A stretch of DNA of 36,924 bases from Bacteroidota bacterium (GTDB lineage Bacteria; Bacteroidota; Bacteroidia; JABEUT01): positions 1 through 36,924 of the forward strand of contig JABCZY010000010.1 in NCBI GenBank assembly GCA_013289395.1, in the 5' to 3' direction. Position numbers and translations under genes: made by a program. The number at the start of each line of letters is the position of its first letter. Position 1 is the stretch's first letter. Below the pieces are notes generated by a model. That model searched no databases. It saw only the letters and a list, made by a program, of their open reading frames with translations, and was not told the DNA's origin. Shown here one piece after another: positions 14,180-22,484 of the stretch.

Positions 14180-15659
14180 TTTTTTTCAAAAGGGTTGCAA
14201 ATCTAAGCTTTCTGGCAATTTCAACGAAATTAATATTGTCGAGAAGCATTGCCAAACCCATAAAAGACAATAATTGTATCTGTGCCAGGGTCAGGAAAAA
14301 ATGGCGTTCATCTTCCATTGCATCAGCATTATACATTAAAATTATGTTTACAAAAAACATAAAGCATAGACACAATGGAATGAAAAATATTAGTTCTTTT
14401 TCCCGTATAAATAGAATCAAAACACCAACACAAATTATCAATAATCCCCAAATAGAGAATATAGGAAAAAGGGGATGCAGGTATTGTGTATAACCCCTTG
14501 GTGGATTAATATAGTTGAGATCATTTACAAATATTCTATTTAATTGTTCATGCGTTTCTTCTTGTAAAAAGAAGTAGGAGGAATGTGTGAGAAGGAATTT
14601 AATATAGGTACTTTGTCCACTTTCTTTAATCCACTTATAGAGTACATGATGCATACTGTCGCTTACATAAAACTGGTAAAGCAATGAAATTTTCTCAACG
14701 TTCTTGGAATCAAATCCGGAAAACTTTTTGCGCAACGTATCCATTTCTGGCATTCCATTATCAACAAACCATTTATAATGTTCATCATTAGGGAATACAC
14801 GGATTATAATGGAATTAGTAAGAGGTAGTTCCGTCCTTTCTCCAATACGAATAGAGACTTGTTGTATACCAAAAAACAGCATTGAACTACAAAAACAAAC
14901 TAAGGCGATCTTAGTAAATTTCTCTCGTGAAATCTTGGAAAACAGAAGCAAAAGCCCATAAAAAACAGGTAATACATAACACCAATTATCGTGTGTGAAA
15001 GAAAAGAGTAGCATAGTTAACAGATGAACTATTAAACTTATGGTACTTCTTTTCTTTAATAATATCAGTAATGTTGCTATCCATAAAAACATAAATGAAA
15101 TGGAAAGAGATTCGGAGAGCAGTAAAGTTGACCAGCCAAGTAAGTTCCACCAGGAGCCAAGCAGATAAATGCTAATAATTGATAAACACTTTACCCAGTT
15201 TTTAGAAATAAATAATGAAATTGCATATGCCAGAAAAAACAGGGATATGGTATGAATACAAAATTGCATGTTTACTATTGTGTTCCAATTACCGCCGGTA
15301 AAATGGTAAAATAGAGAGGTTGTAAATGCCCTGGGGGAGAATCCCGGCGCACTTTTGTATGGAAAATACATGTGAATATCAAATAAGGAAAATTTCGCCT
15401 GGTAAAGATAACTACCCGGATCGCCAAGCCCTGACCAATCAGATTCATGTCGTTCCGTACCGAGGTTTAATATCAGGCAGGTGATGAACAATACCAGATT
15501 CAGAATAATATCGAACTTAAGTAACCTAAGGAGCGGATTTTTTGTGAACATTATTGAATCATTCGGAAAGATCTGATTGTAAAAGTAGGGAATAAAATTA
15601 ATGGCTGAAATATGGGATTTGGTGGAATGTATTAGTAGAAGTCTTAATAATGCAAACAT
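14172..15659 (-). CDS. Polytopic membrane protein of unknown function, possibly GT-C glycosyltransferase-like
   Basis: A protein of up to 495 residues with about ten hydrophobic segments and a soluble loop around 275-365. Early in the first periplasmic loop is [17 protein letters not shown], where acidic residues follow the first membrane helix, as in GT-C (PMT/ArnT-like) glycosyltransferases; a match is suggestive only. The ATG at 15659 gives the longest frame. A start at M37 (15551) looks equally good, because the first 36 residues are atypical and little room is left for a promoter upstream of 15659. It overlaps mnmG by 8 bases (AAATGTTTAA), implying translational coupling. The gene diverges from another membrane protein at 15685. 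Confidence 0.6.
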   Translation of the reverse strand: MFALLRLLLIHSTKSHISAINFIPYFYNQIFPNDSIMFTKNPLLRLLKFDIILNLVLFITCLILNLGTERHESDWSGLGDPGSYLYQAKFSLFDIHMYFPYKSAPGFSPRAFTTSLFYHFTGGNWNTIVNMQFCIHTISLFFLAYAISLFISKNWVKCLSIISIYLLGSWWNLLGWSTLLLSESLSISFMFLWIATLLILLKKRSTISLIVHLLTMLLFSFTHDNWCYVLPVFYGLLLLFSKISREKFTKIALVCFCSSMLFFGIQQVSIRIGERTELPLTNSIIIRVFPNDEHYKWFVDNGMPEMDTLRKKFSGFDSKNVEKISLLYQFYVSDSMHHVLYKWIKESGQSTYIKFLLTHSSYFFLQEETHEQLNRIFVNDLNYINPPRGYTQYLHPLFPIFSIWGLLIICVGVLILFIREKELIFFIPLCLCFMFFVNIILMYNADAMEDERHFFLTLAQIQLLSFMGLAMLLDNINFVEIARKLRFATLLKKNV

Positions 15660-15669
15660 TAAACTTCAT

Positions 15670-15677
15670 TAGCTTTG
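15670..15677 (+). promoter_or_regulatory. Promoter -7 box giving a probable leaderless transcript
   Basis: TAGCTTTG matches TAnnTTTG and ends only seven bases before the ATG at 15685. Transcription should therefore begin at or next to the start codon. No TTG -33 element is visible at normal spacing. Confidence 0.4.
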
Positions 15678-15684
15678 TTATTGT

Positions 15685-16926
15685 ATGCAATTCTCAAAAC
15701 AGAAAAAAAACCTTTACATACTTATTGCAGCCGCGGTTGTAGTAAAGCTAATTATTCTGCATTTCATAACCAACTTCAGGGTATGGGAAGAGAATGAAAT
15801 GGCAATGAACTACATGGCTACAGGTAAATTACAGTATATGCACGATGGTGTAATGGTTTACAATTATAGCCTTCCCGTATATCCATTTTTATTGGTATGG
15901 GTTTATAAAATATTCGGAGTAAATTATACATATGCAGCAGCAATGAACATTATTTTTTCAGCCATTACAGCCGTGCTGTTATATGATATTTTCAATGCAT
16001 TTTTCGAACGAATTAAACTTCCTGAGAGGGTTAAAGATCTCCAATCAGTCATTGTGCTTTTGTCCGTTGCAGCATATCTGTTTCACCCCCTTATAATGTT
16101 CTATGAAATAAAAAATGTGCACCCTTTTGCTATGTACCTTTTCTCATACGTATTGGGTATGTGGCTAATGTTGAAATATGTTGAAAAAAATACTTGGACA
16201 AACCTTTTATTGTTTGGCCTGATAATGGGTTTGATAGTGCTGGGAAGAATCCCATTTGTGGCTCTGTTTGTGCCATTTTTTCTATTGCTTTTGCAAAAGG
16301 AAGGTATAAAAAAGAGTTTGTTGAAAATTGGGGTTGTTCTAATATTTTCTTCAGTATTTCCGCTTTTATGGATATGGAATACGCACAGTAAAGCACAAAG
16401 TGGAAACCTGTTCCCTAATATGGGCGCAGCTATGTGGATGGGATCATTACCACAGACCGAAGGCTCTAACAATTTTGAAAACGGAAAAACATTTTACGCT
16501 GCACTATCCGACAGTGATATGCAAGTAATTTCAAAAATTCCTGCGGCAAGCAGGGACTCTTTTTATGCTGCAAAATATTCTTACAAATTGAAGCATAACC
16601 CTGGCCTTGTTGCTAAAATGTTCCTGATTAAATTTGAAAATTTCTGGCTTTTCCGTAGAGCGATTGGAGTAGATTATCCTGCAAATATTCAAAAGTTAAT
16701 ACCAATTTATAAAGCAGTTTACGTAGTGATACTTTTACTTGCGTTATTTGCAGCAATTAGGGTAGGGAAGGAAGCCTGGATATTATTGTCATTACCATTT
16801 GCAGTATCACTTATTCATGCCATGGTGTACGTAGAAACCCGACACCGGATAATGTTTGAACCATTGCTCATTTTTCTGGCAATTATTGGCGTGGCACTTT
16901 TAGTAAAAAAGAAGGAAACTATTTAA
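15685..16926 (+). CDS. GT-C fold membrane glycosyltransferase-like protein (PMT/GT39 type)
   Basis: A 413-residue polytopic membrane protein with about ten hydrophobic helices. The first helix (about 10-28) is followed by a loop with WEENEMAMNYMATGKL, an acidic motif where PMT/ArnT-type enzymes place catalytic acidic residues, and then SLPVYPFLLVWVYKIFG. The C-terminal part holds ALIHAMVYVETRHR-like sequence (VSLIHAMVYVETRHRIMFEP), common in bacterial GT39 family proteins, which transfer sugars from polyprenyl phosphates on the outer face of the inner membrane. Donor and acceptor are unknown. Its stop codon overlaps that of the convergent dehydrogenase gene by four bases. Confidence 0.7.
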   Translation: MQFSKQKKNLYILIAAAVVVKLIILHFITNFRVWEENEMAMNYMATGKLQYMHDGVMVYNYSLPVYPFLLVWVYKIFGVNYTYAAAMNIIFSAITAVLLYDIFNAFFERIKLPERVKDLQSVIVLLSVAAYLFHPLIMFYEIKNVHPFAMYLFSYVLGMWLMLKYVEKNTWTNLLLFGLIMGLIVLGRIPFVALFVPFFLLLLQKEGIKKSLLKIGVVLIFSSVFPLLWIWNTHSKAQSGNLFPNMGAAMWMGSLPQTEGSNNFENGKTFYAALSDSDMQVISKIPAASRDSFYAAKYSYKLKHNPGLVAKMFLIKFENFWLFRRAIGVDYPANIQKLIPIYKAVYVVILLLALFAAIRVGKEAWILLSLPFAVSLIHAMVYVETRHRIMFEPLLIFLAIIGVALLVKKKETI

Positions 16927-17708
16927 GCTTTGTAAACTCCTATAAGTGTATTTTCTACAAGCTTTTTAGGCAGCATACGACTAAAGAATGCTCCGGCTTT
17001 ATTAGAGCCTCCCGGAATGATTTCGAGCTTGCCCTTAAGTAAACCGTCAACCCCGATCTTTGCAACGGCCTGTGGTGTCATATTAAAGCGCTCAGCCTGT
17101 TTCATAGCTTTCTTCATGTCCTTCATTCCGGCACGATCCATAAAGTAGGTATCGGTCGGGCCAGGGCAAAGGCAAGAAACAGAAACATTTTCGCCCTTAA
17201 GTTCATGATGTAATGCGCGCGAAAAAGAAAGTACAAATGCTTTGGTTGCAGCGTAAACACCTAAATAGGGTACAGCCTGGTGAGCCGCTGTACTGGCCAC
17301 ATTCAATATATAACTTTTATGAGAACTATTTTTAAGAACAGGTATCATTAAATATGTTAGCTGAACTAAACTCTGCATATTCAACTGCATCATATTCAGT
17401 TGCTCGTCAAGCGGTAACTTTTCAAATGCCCCGCCAAGGCCATAACCTGCATTATTTATTAAAGCAGCTACCTCGTAATTTTTTGACTTGCACCAATCGG
17501 CAATCTTTTTTGCAGAATCATTTGCAGAAAGATCGGCCACAAAATAATCGGTTTTTATTCCAAACTTTTTTTCAAGCTCAGCGGCATTTTCTTTAAGCAA
17601 GTTCTCGCTACGTGCAACAAGCAGAATATCTATTTTCCGTTGCGCAATGTTTTCAGCAATTGCCTTGCCAATACCTTTGCTACCACCCGTAATAAGCGCG
17701 TATGCCAT
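16923..17708 (-). CDS. Short-chain dehydrogenase/reductase
   Basis: A 261-residue classical SDR. The cofactor motif TGGSKGIG is at residues 7-14, NNAG at 85-88, and the catalytic set S139 with Y152-x3-K156 (VYAATKAF). The segment LVARSENLL after beta strand 2, with an Arg rather than an acidic residue, favours NADP(H). Then comes CPGPTDTYF, typical of the DltE/YqjQ-like group acting on keto groups of lipids or small molecules. Its ATG overlaps the stop of the phytanoyl-CoA dioxygenase-like gene (TAATG), so the two are translationally coupled and may act in one pathway. The substrate is unknown. Confidence 0.88.
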   Translation of the reverse strand: MAYALITGGSKGIGKAIAENIAQRKIDILLVARSENLLKENAAELEKKFGIKTDYFVADLSANDSAKKIADWCKSKNYEVAALINNAGYGLGGAFEKLPLDEQLNMMQLNMQSLVQLTYLMIPVLKNSSHKSYILNVASTAAHQAVPYLGVYAATKAFVLSFSRALHHELKGENVSVSCLCPGPTDTYFMDRAGMKDMKKAMKQAERFNMTPQAVAKIGVDGLLKGKLEIIPGGSNKAGAFFSRMLPKKLVENTLIGVYKA

Positions 17709-18550
17709 TATTCAGCGAACTTAGCAAAAGCGTGTAAGTGATGGTAAATAGGTGTTTTACCGGTCTTGCCTTTTTTCGGCGGTTTCCTTGTTTGGCGTGG
17801 CCCACAAAGTACAGGTATATACATTACACGGCGGCGGCTTACTGAATCGGTATGTTCAGAATGACCTACCCTGTGCCATATATGGCCATGGTGTACTACT
17901 ACATCACCGGCTTTAGCTACAACCAGAATTTCGTTCTTATCTTCCTTGGTATTACGGTAATACATTTTTGTAAACAACATACCAAAAATACCTTGTGTAT
18001 GGGTCGATGGAAGTATGCGTAAACCTCCATTAACCGCAGAAGAATCGTCGAAGTAAACGCCAATATTTAACATTGGAAATACTTTTTTGGCGTAAAACAC
18101 TTCACGTATAGAGTCGGTATGCCAGCCCATTTGCTTAAAACGGCTGTGCTTTGAATTTACATAGTGATTGAATACAACACCATCGCGCTCATTTTCGCTA
18201 ACACGGCTCGATTTAATATCGAGCAGGCGCTTAAAGCCTTGTATACGAGGGTCAGCAACAAGTTGTTTTATCCTGTCGCTATAGTGTGATGTATATGGGA
18301 AACGTTGAACAATACGTTTTCCGTTTTCGTCGTGCCCAAAAATAACCGGTATGCCTTTTACAACTTTTTCTTTCGATTTTATGAGCTTTTCCTGGGCTGA
18401 TTCATATCCTCCAATAAGTTCTTTTACCTCTTCAGGAGATAGAACATTGCTGAAATGAACGAATCCATATTTATTAAAAAAGTCAGTTTGCTCTTTTGTA
18501 AAAGTAGGCCCAAGTTTAAACTTGGGGTAGTTCTTAAGAGATTTATCCAT
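17708..18550 (-). CDS. Phytanoyl-CoA dioxygenase (PhyH) family Fe(II)/2-oxoglutarate oxygenase
   Basis: A 280-residue non-haem iron oxygenase. The facial triad is visible: H144 and D146 in GWHTDSI, and the distal H226 in HHGHIWHRVGHSE. R240 or R241 (SRRRVMYIP) probably binds the 2-oxoglutarate carboxylate. GGLRILPSTH at 175-184 is also a family signature, as is the N-terminal FFNKYGFVHFSNVLSPEEV. Members hydroxylate varied lipids and small molecules, so phytanoyl-CoA itself should not be assumed. A TATATTTG -7 box on this strand lies 25 bases upstream. It forms a TAATG-coupled pair with the dehydrogenase: the oxygenase could install a hydroxyl that the dehydrogenase then oxidises, but that is inference. 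Confidence 0.88.
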   Translation of the reverse strand: MDKSLKNYPKFKLGPTFTKEQTDFFNKYGFVHFSNVLSPEEVKELIGGYESAQEKLIKSKEKVVKGIPVIFGHDENGKRIVQRFPYTSHYSDRIKQLVADPRIQGFKRLLDIKSSRVSENERDGVVFNHYVNSKHSRFKQMGWHTDSIREVFYAKKVFPMLNIGVYFDDSSAVNGGLRILPSTHTQGIFGMLFTKMYYRNTKEDKNEILVVAKAGDVVVHHGHIWHRVGHSEHTDSVSRRRVMYIPVLCGPRQTRKPPKKGKTGKTPIYHHLHAFAKFAE

Positions 18551-18574
18551 TTATGATAATATAAGGTCGAACTG

Positions 18575-18582
18575 CAAATATA
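18575..18582 (-). promoter_or_regulatory. Promoter -7 box for the PhyH-SDR operon
   Basis: Reads TATATTTG on the minus strand. It would produce a leader of about 18 bases before the ATG at 18550. No clear TTG -33 element is found. Confidence 0.45.
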
Positions 18583-18700
18583 AAAAAAATAGATACATAT
18601 AAAAACCATGCTTTTGCACATTTGCTTGTTAACAGTAAATTAAATATTTTAGCGGGGCGATTTGGGATTCAATTAATTTCGTAAGAATTTATTTATCAGG

Positions 18701-19357
18701 ATGATACATAGGGAAGGATATGGTCTTATTACGTGGTCTTTTGTTTTTTTGGGTTTATTAAGCGGAACTACTTATTTTTTTGGTGCTCCTTTCTGGTTGC
18801 AAGGCTTTGTTTACCTTCTGTCACTCGTAATGTGGTTGCTCATTGTTCAGTTTTTCCGTAATCCTAAACGCAGTACACCAAAAAATGAAAAAAATATTAT
18901 TGCACCTGCTGATGGCAAGGTAGTAGTAATTGAAGAGGTTGAAGAAAACGAGTATTTTAAAGATAAAAGACTACAGGTCTCTATTTTTATGTCACCATTG
19001 AACGTGCACGTCAACCGTTATCCTGTTTCGGGTAATGTAGAATATGTAAAGTACCACCCGGGCTTGTATCTGGTGGCATGGCACCCTAAATCATCAACCG
19101 ATAATGAACGGACAACTGTAGTTGTTAAAACATCAGCAGGTCAACAAATTCTTTTCAGGCAAATTGCAGGTGCGCTGGCACGTCGTATAAAATACTATTG
19201 TAAAGTGGGCGATAAAGCAGAACAAGGGGGAGAGATGGGGTTTATAAAATTCGGGTCAAGAGTAGATCTTTTTTTGCCTACAGGCACTAAGGTGAATGCA
19301 AAACTCAATGAAATTGTGAAGGGAGGAGAAACTATAATTGCTGAATTGAATATATGA
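18701..19357 (+). CDS. psd: Phosphatidylserine decarboxylase (short, single-segment type)
   Basis: Converts phosphatidylserine to phosphatidylethanolamine, the main zwitterionic lipid of Gram-negative membranes. The 218-residue form is the short class found in Bacteroidota and alphaproteobacteria. Two membrane segments lie at about 10-50, then APADGKVV with D71, NVHVNRYPVSG with H103, and the self-cleavage site near the C-terminus, FGS at 184-186 in GFIKFGSRVD. S186 becomes the pyruvoyl group and starts the small alpha subunit. The ATG lies shortly after an AGG. A weak -7-like element (TAATTTCG at 18674) is upstream. The stop overlaps the next ATG by 4 bases, linking psd to two OmpA-domain genes. 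Confidence 0.95.
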   Translation: MIHREGYGLITWSFVFLGLLSGTTYFFGAPFWLQGFVYLLSLVMWLLIVQFFRNPKRSTPKNEKNIIAPADGKVVVIEEVEENEYFKDKRLQVSIFMSPLNVHVNRYPVSGNVEYVKYHPGLYLVAWHPKSSTDNERTTVVVKTSAGQQILFRQIAGALARRIKYYCKVGDKAEQGGEMGFIKFGSRVDLFLPTGTKVNAKLNEIVKGGETIIAELNI

Positions 19358-20607
19358 AGAAATTGCTATGCTTTATAGCAATCATTTTTTTCGGATTATC
19401 TATTGCCGTGGGGCAAAAGCATGGAACTTGTTCTGCTGCTGCCGAGGTAAGTTCTGAAAGCTATGGCCCGGTTGCACCCAATGGTGTTATTGATAAGAGT
19501 GTTGCAAAACTGCATAGCCATGGCAGGTTTTTTGAAGAAGAACATAATATAACCTGGGTGGTATTTGATATCCCTAATGATACCATGCTTACGTTCGATA
19601 TTATTCCTCAAAAGTTAAATGACGATATTGACTTTTTGCTTTTTAAAGACGATGAAGATTTTAATGAGGTGTTTTGTAAAAAAATAGAAGAGCATAAACT
19701 AACACCTGTACGTACAAATCTGGCAAAGCCTGATAGCGCAACGCACAGTGGCATTACAGGCCTGTCTTTAACTGCAACGGATTCTATAGTTCCCCTTGGC
19801 TATAACCCAAATTACAGCAAGGCACTAAAGGTGAAAAAAGGAGAACGCTATTTCATGGTAATAGATAATTATACGGAGGCAAAAGGGGCATTTATTTTAA
19901 AACTCCATTTGAGGTTTGCAACCAATGCTCCGCTACAAACGGCAGAAAGAGAGACTGCACCTGCTGTTTCAGCTTCAACATTAGCCAAAATAAAACCATT
20001 TGGAAAAACAAGCTTAACCATACATGTAACCAATGCAGCAGGCAAGCCGGTTAAAGGGGAACTTGATATTACCGGTGCAAGACCCAACCAGGTGCTTAAT
20101 GCCGATACCTGCGACTATACTTTTGTTTTGAACCCCAGGGTAACCATAAACGTTAATTGTAATGCCCTTGGCTATATGTTCAGTCAAAGTTCATATACGT
20201 CGCCTGATACTGCTTCGGTTACAATTTTAAATGTAGTGCTTGAACCCGTAGAAGAACATAAGAGCTTTGTTTTGAAGGATATAAAATTTCAGGAAGGTGT
20301 AGCAATATTTTTGCCAACGTCTCAGAACGAACTGATGAACCTTATAGAATTTATGAAGAGTAACCCCGATGTAAATATTCTGATAAAGGGATTTGTAAAT
20401 GACCCCGGAAGTGATAATTCGGGTGCAGCAAAAAAATTGTCGAAACAGCGTGCCCAGGCTGTTTACAGCTTTTTGGCTTCGGCCGGTATAAATAAAAAAA
20501 GAATGGACTATAAAGGGTTTGGAAATGAAAAAATGATATATCCAAACCCGGCAAATAGTGTTCAGGCAGAGGCTAACCGACGGGTGGAAGTTGAGATAAT
20601 GAAATGA
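19354..20607 (+). CDS. OmpA-domain envelope protein, first of a tandem pair
   Basis: A 417-residue exported protein with a signal peptide at about 1-20 (ending AVGQ). Residues 22-190 form a beta-rich domain with ITWVVFDIPNDTMLTFDI and DIDFLLFKD, resembling pre-peptidase or CUB-like jelly rolls. A short beta domain (about 215-310) follows, then a C-terminal OmpA domain. In the latter, LIKGFVNDPGSD and LSKQRAQAVYSFL supply the Asp and Arg that bind diaminopimelate, and the domain ends in NRRVEVEI. There is no beta-barrel region, so it is probably a periplasmic peptidoglycan-anchored protein. It overlaps psd and the following paralogue by 4 bases (ATGA) at each end. Confidence 0.8.
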   Translation: MKKLLCFIAIIFFGLSIAVGQKHGTCSAAAEVSSESYGPVAPNGVIDKSVAKLHSHGRFFEEEHNITWVVFDIPNDTMLTFDIIPQKLNDDIDFLLFKDDEDFNEVFCKKIEEHKLTPVRTNLAKPDSATHSGITGLSLTATDSIVPLGYNPNYSKALKVKKGERYFMVIDNYTEAKGAFILKLHLRFATNAPLQTAERETAPAVSASTLAKIKPFGKTSLTIHVTNAAGKPVKGELDITGARPNQVLNADTCDYTFVLNPRVTINVNCNALGYMFSQSSYTSPDTASVTILNVVLEPVEEHKSFVLKDIKFQEGVAIFLPTSQNELMNLIEFMKSNPDVNILIKGFVNDPGSDNSGAAKKLSKQRAQAVYSFLASAGINKKRMDYKGFGNEKMIYPNPANSVQAEANRRVEVEIMK

Positions 20608-21869
20608 AAAAACTTGCCTTTATAGCCTGTTTTATAATTGCATTTACTATTTCTTTAACAGCACAAAACCACGGTAGTTGCGATAAAGCTGTTCTTGTAG
20701 ATACATCTGATTACGGTCCTGTGTATGCTGATGGAAAAGCCAATCCATTGCTGGCTATGAAACATACCGACGGCAATTATTTTGAAAAACCGCATTCTGT
20801 TGTTTGGTTTTGCATTGATATACCCTACGATACCATCCTTACCTTTGACTTGGTACCGCAAAACCATACGGATGATCTTGACTTTTTGTTGTTCAAAGAC
20901 GAATCTGCAGAAATAAAGAATTGCGGCCTATGTAGAGTGGATAAAAAGAATTTCTGTCAAAAGATAGCCATGGAAAAGATGGTACCTGTCCGCGCAAATA
21001 TTGCAAATACCTCTATGTCAGTAAAAGGAATGACGGGCCTTTCGGCTAATGCAGAAAATGAAACAGAACCACCGGGAAAACATTCAACATATAGTAAGGC
21101 ACTGGCTGTAAAAAAAGGAGAAAGGTATTATTTAGTGGCAGATAATTATACAAGTGCACAAAGGTCGTTTAGTCTTAAATTACATTTCCGTTTTGTTAAC
21201 GACACCACGGATTATATAGTAGCTGAAACTAAGACGGCAGAAATAACAACACATCCTAAAGGATTGTTCAACATAAATGTTTTGGATAGTGTTACCGGTA
21301 AGTTATTGAAAGCTAAAATTAGAATAGATTGGGTGAATCCTGAAGGGAAACAGAAGATTGAAATGTCGGGTAAACAATATGCATTTGTGTTGAAAAAGGC
21401 AGAGAAAATTAATATAGTATGCTATACAAAAGGATACCTGATAGCCCAAAAAACGTACATAGCTCAAGGCGATTCTGATAAAGGAATTGATGTTAAATTA
21501 TTCCCTATAAGGGCACACACCAAAATGATATTTAAGCACCTGGAATTTAAACCAGGGCTACCAGAATTTCTTCCTTCTGCATCAGAATCACTGAACGATC
21601 TGCTTGAATTCATGACAAACAATCCCGATGTACATATTATGATCAAAGGCTTTGTGAATGATCCGTATAAATTGTACGATGATAAGTTCGATCAAACTCT
21701 TTCCAGCGAAAGGGCTGCTGCTGTATTTAATTACTTGTTGGAGAATGGGATAGGTAAAAACAGGGTACAATGGAGAGGTTATGGTGCCAGCCAAATGGTT
21801 TATCCTGAGCCTTCAAACGAAGATGAAATGGAGGCAAACAGAAGGGTAGAGGTAGAAATAGTTAAATAG
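20604..21869 (+). CDS. OmpA-domain envelope protein, second of a tandem pair
   Basis: A 421-residue paralogue of the preceding protein with the same order: signal peptide (ending SLTAQ), jelly-roll-like domain containing SVVWFCIDIPYDTILTFDLV and DLDFLLFKD, linker beta domain, and OmpA C-terminus (IKGFVNDP, LSSERAAAVFNYL, ending NRRVEVEIVK). Unlike its neighbour it has an insertion near residues 107-125 carrying a CGLC motif and a further cysteine, which could form a disulfide or bind metal. The Asp and Arg for peptidoglycan binding are kept. It starts by a 4-bp ATGA overlap. The next gene has its own promoter, so the psd-OmpA-OmpA unit probably ends here. Confidence 0.8.
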   Translation: MKKLAFIACFIIAFTISLTAQNHGSCDKAVLVDTSDYGPVYADGKANPLLAMKHTDGNYFEKPHSVVWFCIDIPYDTILTFDLVPQNHTDDLDFLLFKDESAEIKNCGLCRVDKKNFCQKIAMEKMVPVRANIANTSMSVKGMTGLSANAENETEPPGKHSTYSKALAVKKGERYYLVADNYTSAQRSFSLKLHFRFVNDTTDYIVAETKTAEITTHPKGLFNINVLDSVTGKLLKAKIRIDWVNPEGKQKIEMSGKQYAFVLKKAEKINIVCYTKGYLIAQKTYIAQGDSDKGIDVKLFPIRAHTKMIFKHLEFKPGLPEFLPSASESLNDLLEFMTNNPDVHIMIKGFVNDPYKLYDDKFDQTLSSERAAAVFNYLLENGIGKNRVQWRGYGASQMVYPEPSNEDEMEANRRVEVEIVK

Positions 21870-21901
21870 GTTTCCGCCTGTTTATCGTCCGATACTTTCC
21901 A

Positions 21902-21909
21902 TATATTTG
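21902..21909 (+). promoter_or_regulatory. Promoter -7 box for nuoE-nuoF
   Basis: TATATTTG matches the -7 consensus. The start point would be near 21915, and the leader of about 25 bases includes AAAGGA ahead of the nuoE ATG at 21940. The position supports that ATG over the upstream TTG at 21907, which would overlap the promoter box. Confidence 0.5.
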
Positions 21910-21939
21910 CAACGGTCAATTATTAAAGGAAAAACCGTT

Positions 21940-22479
21940 ATGGCGTCCAACTTGAAATTTTCGGATGATGCGCTTACAGTGGCGCATAAAATAATAAGCC
22001 GTTACCCTGAAGGGAAACAGAAATCTGCATTACTGCCCTTACTGCATTTAGCACAGGCTGAATTTGGTGGCTGGCTTAGCCCCGAAGCAATGAATTATGT
22101 TGCGGGTATCCTTAACATTTTACCGGTTGAGGTGTATGAAGTGGCAACATTTTACAGCATGTATAACATGAAACCTGTCGGCAAATGTGTATTGGAAGTA
22201 TGCCGTACCGGACCTTGCTGGCTTATGGGTGCTGAAGATATTGTGAAGTATTTAGAGAGAAAATTGGAAATAAAAGTGGGAGAAACTACTGCAGACGGTA
22301 TGTTTACATTAAAGACGGTAGAATGCCTTGCAGCTTGCGGAACTGCGCCGGTAATGCAAGTGGGAGAAACATATCATGAAAATCTTACCTGCGATAAATT
22401 AGATACCATATTGAGCGATTATCGCAACACTGTTAAAGAACCTATTTCGCACTTTGCCAAAAAACATATTAAAAGCTAG
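21940..22479 (+). CDS. nuoE: NADH-quinone oxidoreductase subunit E (24 kDa, [2Fe-2S])
   Basis: Peripheral-arm subunit of complex I carrying the N1a [2Fe-2S] cluster, which sits off the main electron path next to FMN. From the ATG at 21940 the protein has 179 residues. The four ligands are C88 and C93 (CRTGPC) and C129 and C133 (CLAAC). The helical N-terminus contains LLPLLHLAQAEFGGWLS and VEVYEVATFYSMYN, both standard. The frame also opens at a TTG at 21907, but that lies in the promoter. nuoF follows five bases later. nuoG, the usual next gene, is absent. Confidence 0.96.
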   Translation: MASNLKFSDDALTVAHKIISRYPEGKQKSALLPLLHLAQAEFGGWLSPEAMNYVAGILNILPVEVYEVATFYSMYNMKPVGKCVLEVCRTGPCWLMGAEDIVKYLERKLEIKVGETTADGMFTLKTVECLAACGTAPVMQVGETYHENLTCDKLDTILSDYRNTVKEPISHFAKKHIKS

Positions 22480-22484
22480 TTACT

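Noticed and set aside
13911-14273. 120-codon plus-strand frame opposite the mnmG start
   Set aside because: Antisense to the conserved FAD-binding region of mnmG, with no recognisable domain.
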